This document shows positions 58,929-64,000 of a stretch of DNA of 64,000 nucleotides, in pieces. Origin of the DNA: Actinomycetota bacterium (GTDB lineage: Bacteria > Actinomycetota > Acidimicrobiia > IMCC26256 > JAENVU01); contig VGBT01000002.1 of NCBI GenBank assembly GCA_016870395.1, positions 1 through 64,000 on the forward strand. Reading direction: 5' to 3'. Position numbers and translations under genes: made by a program. The notes beneath the pieces are model-generated. The model searched no databases. It worked only from the letters and a program-made list of their open reading frames with translations, and was not told the DNA's origin. Numbering within the stretch: the first letter of the stretch is position 1; every line of letters begins with the position of its first letter.

Positions 58929-59855
58929 GTGGCAAGACAGGGAGGACTCGGACGCGGCCTGGCCGCGCTCCTGCCCAGCGCCGCCGAACCCGAGCCCCAC
59001 CCGGTCGAGCACCACTTCCCTCCCCTCGAGCAACCCAGCGGGCTGCTACCCGAGCCCATGGCGGCGACGACCGTGACCAGCGCGCTGGGCACCCGACTCG
59101 CGAACCAGCTCGCGTCCAGCGTCTCCGGGCTCGGCATCATCTACGAGGCCCTCGACGGTCTGGTCGAGGATCACGCGCTCTCCGACGCCGCGGTCGTCAT
59201 CGACGGCATCGGGCTGGGCCGCCAGGTCTTCAGGACCGGACGCCGGCCACTCGACGACCCGGGAGGCGAGGCGCTGCTCGACGCTCCGCCCGGCCTCTAC
59301 ACCGACCCGCCACTGCCCCCCGATGCGCTTGACACCGGCATGGTCACGAGCCTGTGCACCGTCGCGCTCCGCATGGAGGAGCTGCGCTACGACTCGTGGC
59401 ACGACGCCCTCACCGGTCTCCTGGTGCGGCGGAGCTTCGACCGCCTCCTGAAGATGTCGGTGGCCCGCAGCCTCCGGTATCACTGGCCGTTCACGCTCGT
59501 GGTGATCGACGTCGACAACCTGAAGGAGATCAACGACGCGGAAGGCCACGCCGCCGGCGACGCCGCCCTGCGCGCCCTCGGCGAGCGTTTCCGCCAGATC
59601 GTGCGCTTCGGCGACAACGCGGCCCGCATCGGCGGCGACGAGTTCGCGCTCATCCTCCCCACCACCGCCCCCGAGAACGTCCCGATGCTGCTCGAGCGCA
59701 TCGGCGCGTCGCAGATCGGTGAGCGGGACTGCCCGCCGTTCTCCTACGGCGTCGCGCAGTGCCCCAACGAGTCCGACGACCTCGACGGCCTCCTCAAGCT
59801 CGCCGACAGCAGGCTCTACGAGGCCAAGGAGGCCCGGGAGGCGGCTTCGCGATGA
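58929..59855 (+). CDS. Diguanylate cyclase with ParB-like N-terminal motif
   Basis: A 308-residue protein. Residues about 140-308 are a GGDEF domain: DALTGLLVRRSFDRLLKMSV, VIDVDNLKEINDAEGHAAGD and an exact GGDEF (235-239) in ARIGGDEFALILPTT, with the inhibitory RxxD site RFGD at 226-229, so it should make cyclic di-GMP and be product-inhibited. Residues 1-16 read VARQGGLGRGLAALLP, nearly the same as the N-terminus of chromosomal ParB proteins, where LGRGLxxL contacts ParA. Between them is an unassigned domain of about 120 residues. There is no membrane helix. The GTG start has GAGGAGG 8 nt upstream. It is translationally coupled to the next gene. Confidence 0.88.
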   Translation: MARQGGLGRGLAALLPSAAEPEPHPVEHHFPPLEQPSGLLPEPMAATTVTSALGTRLANQLASSVSGLGIIYEALDGLVEDHALSDAAVVIDGIGLGRQVFRTGRRPLDDPGGEALLDAPPGLYTDPPLPPDALDTGMVTSLCTVALRMEELRYDSWHDALTGLLVRRSFDRLLKMSVARSLRYHWPFTLVVIDVDNLKEINDAEGHAAGDAALRALGERFRQIVRFGDNAARIGGDEFALILPTTAPENVPMLLERIGASQIGERDCPPFSYGVAQCPNESDDLDGLLKLADSRLYEAKEAREAASR

Positions 59856-60523
59856 CCAACCTCGACGACCTCGAGCTCGAGCTCCGCAAGCTCCCCGGCG
59901 TCCGGGCCGCGGGCTTCACCGAGCGCGACGACGTGTTGCTCGTGCAGGTGCACGTCGCGGGCGACCCGCAGGCCGGCGCTGTCCCGCTGCAGGCCACCCG
60001 GATCGCCTGCCGCCACTCCGACAAGCCGGTAACACTCGAGGTGGTGCGCTGGCGCGTGGCCGAGATCGCCGCACCGCAGCCCACCGACACCGTCGTGCCG
60101 GTCCCCGCGCCCACCGGCGAGGTCCCGGCGGGCGCCGCGAGGGAACGCCGGGTGCGGCTGCTCGCCGTGCTCACCTTCCCCGACACCGACGAGCTCGAGG
60201 TGCACCTCACCTTCGAGGGTCGCCGCATCATCGGGCGCGCGTCGGCGAGCGACGGTGCACTCGGCGTCGTGGAGGCGGCCGTCGACGGCCTGCGCGCGTT
60301 CGTCGACCACCTCGAGCTCACTCCGGCGTGGGCCCGCGAGCTCGAGGTCGAGCCCGACCGCGAGCAGCCGATGGTGGCCTGCCAGCTGACCACCGCCGAC
60401 GGCGCGCACCGCACCGGGATCGCCACCGGCGCGAGCGCCATCGAGGCCGCGGCCCGGGCCACGCTCCACGCACTGAACCGGGTGCTCGCCCCCAGGCTCG
60501 CCGAGGCCGCCGGAACCGCCTGA
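59852..60523 (+). CDS. Unknown protein coupled to the diguanylate cyclase
   Basis: A 223-residue soluble protein that I do not recognise. It has two alpha/beta halves: the first with LELELRKLPGVRAAGFTERD and a strand VLLVQVHVAG, and the second starting RRVRLLAVLTFPDTDELEVH with VEAAVDGLRAFVDHLELTP, then a last strand-helix unit (ACQLTTADGAHRTGIATGAS) that looks like a repeat of the first fold. An Ala/Pro linker (about 80-100) separates them. Its ATG overlaps the cyclase stop (ATGA), so it is probably a functional partner, for example a regulator or effector. No signal peptide. Confidence 0.72.
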   Translation: MTNLDDLELELRKLPGVRAAGFTERDDVLLVQVHVAGDPQAGAVPLQATRIACRHSDKPVTLEVVRWRVAEIAAPQPTDTVVPVPAPTGEVPAGAARERRVRLLAVLTFPDTDELEVHLTFEGRRIIGRASASDGALGVVEAAVDGLRAFVDHLELTPAWARELEVEPDREQPMVACQLTTADGAHRTGIATGASAIEAAARATLHALNRVLAPRLAEAAGTA

Positions 60524-60549
60524 GCCGGGGAGACGCGGGCGACCGCTGG

Positions 60550-60555
60550 TACGAT
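60550..60555 (+). promoter_or_regulatory. Candidate -10 box for tRNA-Arg
   Basis: TACGAT lies 10 nt before the tRNA 5' end, which fits a short leader. Confidence 0.45.
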
Positions 60556-60565
60556 CCAACGCCCT

Positions 60566-60637
60566 GCCCTCGTAGCTCAGCGGATAGAGCATCGGCCTCC
60601 GGAGCCGTGTGCGCAGGTTCGAGTCCTGCCGAGGGCG
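60566..60637 (+). tRNA. tRNA-Arg(CCG)
   Basis: A complete cloverleaf: acceptor GCCCTCG pairs with CGAGGGC, the D arm is GCTC-AGCGGATA-GAGC, the anticodon loop CTCCGGA gives anticodon CCG (decoding CGG), and the T arm is GCAGG-TTCGAGT-CCTGC. The first anticodon-stem pair is U-U. The 3' end has discriminator G then CAC, so CCA is added after transcription. CGG is a frequent Arg codon in this GC-rich genome. Confidence 0.93.
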
Positions 60638-60690
60638 CACACTGAAAAGGGGCGCTCAAGCACCTCCTCGGCCAGGTCGATCACTGCCGG

Positions 60691-62217
60691 GTGGCACCTG
60701 GGAACGAGACTTCGCGCAGCCGGACGGGAGCCTGCCGCGGCTATCGCGGCCCCGATCGTCGGCGCGCGCCCACGCCCTCCCTCGGGTTCCGCGCGTTCCG
60801 GCCCGCGCTTCTCCTGCTCCTCCTCGGCGCGGCGTGGCTCGCCGTTGGCCTCGTCTACGACCCCGACGCGGCAGGCGCCACCGTCCGACTGGCCGAGGCA
60901 CGCTTCCAAGTGGGCGCCGCGGCCCTGGCGCTCGTCGCCGGCGGCACCTGCGTCATGCGCTCGCACCTCGAAGGGAGCGCAGCTTGCTGGTGGTACGGCT
61001 GGGGGCTCCTCGGGTTCGGTGCCCTGGAGATGGCCTCCTCGGCTCCCGGGGTCTCGGGTATCGCCGCGACGGTCACAACCTTCTGCGGCGTGGCGATCGC
61101 GACCACCTTCACGGCCATTGGCCTCGGGTCCCCGCCGGTGAACACGAGGATCTCCCTCGCGAAGACGATCACGATCACGGTCGTGCTCCTCACGGTCGCG
61201 TCCGCGGTGGGCGTCGCCTTCGTGACCTCGGGAGCCGACCGGGCGTCGGCTCTCCTCGCCACGGTCGGCACGTTCGGTCTGGCCGCCACGGCCCTGGTGC
61301 GCGACCGTGAGCGCCCCGAGGCGAAGTGGCTCGTGCCCTTCCTGGTCGCGCTCGGTATCGCGGCCCTCGTATCCGTCGTCGTCGCGGGCACCCTGGGCGT
61401 CATCGGGGCGGGTGCGTTCACGTTCGTCGCGCTCGCGGTGGCCGCATTCGGAGCGATCTCCTCGATAACCGTCACTGCGTCCGAGCACCGCGCCGAGGCG
61501 CTGCACGCCGACATCGAGCGCGAGGAGGCCGACGGGCGGCTCCACAGCATCGAGGATGAGTACCGGGGCCGCATGCACGAGCTGCGGTCGAGCGTCACCG
61601 CGCTTGCCGGAGGGGTGCGCGGCCTCGAGCAGACCGACGCAGTGAGCGCGCCACTCGCCTGGGCACTCGAGACCGAGCTGGAGCGGCTCCGCGCTCTCGT
61701 GAGCGAGCGCAAGCCGCCGGGCTCGAGCACATCGCTCAGCAGCTTCGTCGTCTCCACCGCACTGAGCCCGACGCTCGAGGTCTGTTCCGCCGCGGGCTGG
61801 CCCGTGAGCTGGGAGCTCACACACCGTGAGCTGGCCTACGGCCGACCGGCCGAGGTGGCACAGATCGTGCAAGGTCTCGTCGCCAACGCCCGCAAGCACG
61901 CGCGGGGCTCGCCGATCGAGGTAAGGACCACGCTCGACGGCGAGCACCTGCTGGTGACCGTCGAGGATCGCGGACCCGGCGTGCCCCGCAACCAGCGCGA
62001 GCTCGTGTTCGAGCCCGGGGTCACCGGCGACCGCAGCGCCGCGGGAACCGGTCTGGGGCTTGCGATCGCCAGGCGCCTCGCCCGCGACATGCTCGCCGAG
62101 CTGTGGGTCGAACCTCGCGCGGGGGGCGGAGCGTCGTTCGTCCTCTCGCTGCGACGCGTCGACCCCGAGCGTCGCGACGCTCGGCTGGCGAGCTCCGGCC
62201 CGCGGATCCCGCAGTGA
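60691..62217 (+). CDS. Membrane sensor histidine kinase
   Basis: A 508-residue kinase. About eight hydrophobic helices (residues about 30-260; for example LLLLLLGAAWLAVGLVYDPD, VGAAALALVAGGTCVMRS) form an integral-membrane sensor. A linker then leads to the phosphoacceptor helix MHELRSSVTALAGGVRG (H-E-x-R form), the N-box QIVQGLVANARKHARGSPIE, the G1 box EDRGPGVP, and G2 GTGLGLAIARRLARD. The C-terminus overlaps the response-regulator start (GTGA). The GTG start is not well supported by a ribosome-binding site. The signal is unknown; the next genes suggest control of the Tad/Flp pili. Confidence 0.88.
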   Translation: MAPGNETSRSRTGACRGYRGPDRRRAPTPSLGFRAFRPALLLLLLGAAWLAVGLVYDPDAAGATVRLAEARFQVGAAALALVAGGTCVMRSHLEGSAACWWYGWGLLGFGALEMASSAPGVSGIAATVTTFCGVAIATTFTAIGLGSPPVNTRISLAKTITITVVLLTVASAVGVAFVTSGADRASALLATVGTFGLAATALVRDRERPEAKWLVPFLVALGIAALVSVVVAGTLGVIGAGAFTFVALAVAAFGAISSITVTASEHRAEALHADIEREEADGRLHSIEDEYRGRMHELRSSVTALAGGVRGLEQTDAVSAPLAWALETELERLRALVSERKPPGSSTSLSSFVVSTALSPTLEVCSAAGWPVSWELTHRELAYGRPAEVAQIVQGLVANARKHARGSPIEVRTTLDGEHLLVTVEDRGPGVPRNQRELVFEPGVTGDRSAAGTGLGLAIARRLARDMLAELWVEPRAGGGASFVLSLRRVDPERRDARLASSGPRIPQ

Positions 62218-62921
62218 GCCGTCGCAAGGTCGCGAGCGCTGCCGGCTCCACCAAGCCGCTCTCGCTCGTCATCGTCGAGGACCACGAGCTGCTCGCCGAC
62301 TCCCTCGCGCTGGCATTGAACAGCGCGGGGATCCCCGCGAGCACCGTGAACGCGCGCGACGAAGAGGAGATCCTGATCAGGATCAGGCGGGCCGAACCGG
62401 AGATCGTGCTCCTCGACCTCGACCTCGGCGAAGCCGTCGGCAGCGCGCTCCCCCTGATCGCTCCGATCCGAGCTCTCGGCGCCGAGGTGATCATGATGAC
62501 GGGGGTGACCGATCGCCTCCAGCTCGCCGAGTGCGTCGACGCGGGAGCGATCGGGCTCATGAGCAAGACCTCGGCGTTCGACGACCTCGTTCGTGACGTG
62601 GTCGCCGTCGCGTCCGGAACCGGCATCCTTGGCCTGGGCGCGCGGACCGCGCTGCTCGAGGAGCTCGCCGACCACCATGGCCGGACCCAAGCCAGGCTCG
62701 AGCAGTTCCGCCTCCTCACGGTGCGCGAGTGCGAGGTGCTCCAGAAAGTGATCGAGGGCAAGAACGCCCAGCAGATCGCGGACGACGCGTACCTGTCGAT
62801 CGCGACCGTGCGCTCACACATCAAGTCGATCCTGCACAAGCTCGACGTGAGCTCGCAGCTCGCGGCAGTCGCGCTCGCTGCTCGGGCCGGTTGGTCGCCC
62901 CCGCAACACCCCCAGCGCTGA
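62214..62921 (+). CDS. LuxR-family response regulator
   Basis: A 235-residue two-domain regulator. The receiver domain has acidic pocket VIVEDHELLADSL, phosphoacceptor Asp in EIVLLDLDLGEAVG (near residue 68), the conserved Thr in VIMMTGVTDR, and Lys in GLMSKTSAFDD. The C-terminal HTH (LTVRECEVLQKVIEGKNAQQ ... ATVRSHIKSILHKL) is of the LuxR/NarL type and binds DNA. A GTG start overlaps the kinase stop. The pair probably regulates transcription in response to an envelope signal, perhaps of the flp locus 145 nt downstream; this is inference. Confidence 0.94.
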   Translation: MSRRKVASAAGSTKPLSLVIVEDHELLADSLALALNSAGIPASTVNARDEEEILIRIRRAEPEIVLLDLDLGEAVGSALPLIAPIRALGAEVIMMTGVTDRLQLAECVDAGAIGLMSKTSAFDDLVRDVVAVASGTGILGLGARTALLEELADHHGRTQARLEQFRLLTVRECEVLQKVIEGKNAQQIADDAYLSIATVRSHIKSILHKLDVSSQLAAVALAARAGWSPPQHPQR

Positions 62922-63065
62922 CTCGCTCCCGCGCCCGGCACCCCCTTGTTCACACCTGAACCGGCGAATTCCCCAATTGTAGGGAGGCGGGCACGCGGCA
63001 CCTCCCTCATCATGGGCGCAGAGGCGGGGGCTGCTCGTCTCGTCTTCGGAGGGAGAGTTACTTCC

Positions 63066-63239
63066 ATGTTCAACATGCTGCAGACCTTCTGGCTGAAGCT
63101 CCAGAGTGACGAGCGAGGCGCCACAGCCGTCGAGTACGGCCTGCTGGTTTCCTTGATCGCCGTGGTAATCGCCGCAACCGTCCTTGTTCTCGGTACTCAG
63201 CTCAAAACCGCCTTTGAATCGGTGGTGAATGCCCTCTGA
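63066..63239 (+). CDS. flp: Flp/Fap-type pilin
   Basis: A 57-residue type IVb pilin precursor. The leader ends with G18 and the mature protein begins ATAVEYGLL, with the conserved Glu at +5 and Tyr at +6; a hydrophobic helix (LLVSLIAVVIAATVLVLG) follows. The prepilin peptidase cleaves after Gly. It is the main subunit of Tad (tight adherence) pili. GGAGGGAG lies upstream of the ATG, and an alternative longer start is not supported. Two hairpins follow the gene. TadE- and TadG-like genes come next. Confidence 0.94.
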   Translation: MFNMLQTFWLKLQSDERGATAVEYGLLVSLIAVVIAATVLVLGTQLKTAFESVVNAL

Positions 63240-63265
63240 GGCGTTGAGCCAGTAGATCGGCGGGT

Positions 63266-63297
63266 CGGTCCCGGTGCCGCAGGGGGCGCTGGGACCG
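63266..63297 (+). terminator. Strong hairpin after flp
   Basis: Arms 63266-63278 and 63285-63297 pair over 13 positions (two G-U) around GCAGGG. It starts 26 nt after the flp stop. Such structures raise pilin mRNA stability or cut read-through so that pilin exceeds the downstream gene products. No U-tract. Confidence 0.55.
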
Positions 63298-63312
63298 GTC
63301 CCCCGTCATCTG

Positions 63313-63342
63313 GCCTTGTGAGGTTCTCTAACCCCACAAGGC
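63313..63342 (+). other. Second hairpin between flp and the TadE-like gene
   Basis: GCCTTGTGAGG (63313-63323) and CCCCACAAGGC (63332-63342) pair with one A-C mismatch around an eight-base loop. With the first hairpin it may act as a double terminator or processing site. Confidence 0.45.
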
Positions 63343-63390
63343 ACACCGGCAAGTTCGGTGAGGATCAGTTCACTGCGCTAGGTCGATTCG

Positions 63391-63813
63391 ATGACTCGGT
63401 TCACGCACATCGCACATCGGGCTCGAGGGGACCAGGGAGCCGCAGCCATCGAGTTTGCCCTCGTCCTCCCAGTGCTAATCCTGCTCGTCTTCGGGATCGC
63501 TAGCTTCGGGATCGGCTACAACCGCAAGCAGGGGCTGCAGGCTGCGGCGCGTGAAGGTGCACGCCTCGCTGCACTGCCCCAGTCCACGAGCACGAACATC
63601 CGCGCCAAGGTGAACGCGGCGCTCGACGGCGTGCTGCCGAGCGGGGCGACGCGCACGATCACGATTACGCCCGCCACGCTCCGACCTTGCGACCTGGTAG
63701 CGCCGAACACGCAGGTGACGGTCACCGTCACCGCGCCCTACGCGGTCTCGATCCCGCTATTCGGGACGCAAACGGTCACCATGGCCGGAAAGGGAGTGTT
63801 CCGGTGCGAGTGA
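63391..63813 (+). CDS. TadE-like pseudopilin
   Basis: A 140-residue minor pilin-like protein. Near the N-terminus RGDQGAAAIEFALVLPVLIL carries a prepilin-peptidase site after Gly with Glu at +5, followed by the hydrophobic helix. The remainder is a small globular domain (YNRKQGLQAAAREGARLAAL ... TVTVTAPYAVSIPLFG) as in TadE. It is thought to form part of, or to assemble, the pilus tip. Its stop overlaps the next GTG by a few bases. Length is typical. Confidence 0.9.
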   Translation: MTRFTHIAHRARGDQGAAAIEFALVLPVLILLVFGIASFGIGYNRKQGLQAAAREGARLAALPQSTSTNIRAKVNAALDGVLPSGATRTITITPATLRPCDLVAPNTQVTVTVTAPYAVSIPLFGTQTVTMAGKGVFRCE

Positions 63814-64000
63814 CGCGACGGCTCGTCGACGACGAGCACGGTGCCGTCGCAGTCCTCGTCGCGCTGTGCTCGGTCTTGCTCTTCGGGTTCGTGGCCTTGG
63901 TCATCGACGCCGGCGCCATATGGCAGACGCGCCGCGACCTGGTCACCGCGACCGACGCGGCGGCCTTGGCCGCCGCGTCCGACTACGCGACGCGCGGGAA
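63804..64000 (+). CDS. TadG-like Tad-locus membrane protein (cut by window end)
   Basis: The first 65 codons are present, VRVTRRLVDDEHGAVAVLVA..., with a hydrophobic N-terminal helix (LVALCSVLLFGFVALVIDAG) and the segment DLVTATDAAALAAASDYATR characteristic of Tad-locus TadG/Flp-assembly proteins. After Gly there is no Glu at +5, so it is not a cleaved prepilin but is anchored by its helix. GTG 63804 is 7 nt after GGAG; GTG 63810 would give a GTGA overlap but is too close to that site. The C-terminus lies outside the window. Confidence 0.85.
   Translation, partial: MRVTRRLVDDEHGAVAVLVALCSVLLFGFVALVIDAGAIWQTRRDLVTATDAAALAAASDYATRG

Overview
The window is about 64 kb of very GC-rich (roughly 70 % by eye), gene-dense DNA. 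It most likely comes from an actinomycete, and I would guess the class Acidimicrobiia. The evidence is the order argS-lysA-hom-thrC-(gap)-rho-rpmE-(gap)-prfA-prmC, which is the classical actinobacterial order, together with frequent GTG starts, ATGA/GTGA start-stop overlaps, and many apparently leaderless genes with a TANNNT box 6-10 nt before the start codon. The class assignment is inference.

Bases 1-36,000 form a large cell-surface glycan locus. It encodes seven GT4 glycosyltransferases, a GT2-methyltransferase fusion, three more methyltransferases, several polytopic GT-C-like membrane proteins (one apparently frameshifted), an O-antigen-ligase/Wzy-like protein, a Wzx-like flippase, a Wzz/BY-kinase fusion, a Wzm/Wzt ABC exporter, an initiating sugar-phosphate transferase, a DUF4012 protein and a small LPFTG surface protein. 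Both a Wzx/Wzy route and an ABC-transporter route are therefore present. Four secreted proteins are interleaved with these genes, all on the minus strand. Each has a different N-terminal module (FG-GAP propeller, zinc amidase/PGRP, GH73-type glucosaminidase, clan GH-A glycosidase) joined to the same C-terminal array of about 42-residue repeats with the core YVLDGFGG...YWRGWDIAR. I do not recognise this repeat, and it is the main novelty of the window.

Bases 36,000-47,400 hold housekeeping and metabolic genes: a RecB-like nuclease with Fe-S cysteines, a thiolase-like enzyme, a nitroreductase, DUF983, a VOC protein, prmC, prfA, a DUF1800/DUF1501 pair, a flavin-dependent luciferase-like oxidoreductase, a MOSC protein and DUF1385.

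Bases 47,400-58,700 hold rpmE, rho (with a long leader), an ApgM-type phosphoglycerate-mutase-like protein in the position where thrB normally sits, a PQQ-type sugar dehydrogenase lipoprotein, an SDR, thrC, hom, lysA and argS. The ApgM-like gene may supply homoserine kinase.

Bases 58,900-64,000 hold a GGDEF diguanylate cyclase whose N-terminus copies the ParA-interacting motif of ParB, a translationally coupled unknown protein, tRNA-Arg(CCG), a histidine kinase/LuxR-type response regulator pair, and the start of a Tad/Flp pilus locus (flp pilin, TadE-like, TadG-like cut by the window end). No insertion sequence, prophage or CRISPR array was seen, and no stretch longer than 300 bases lacks a gene.
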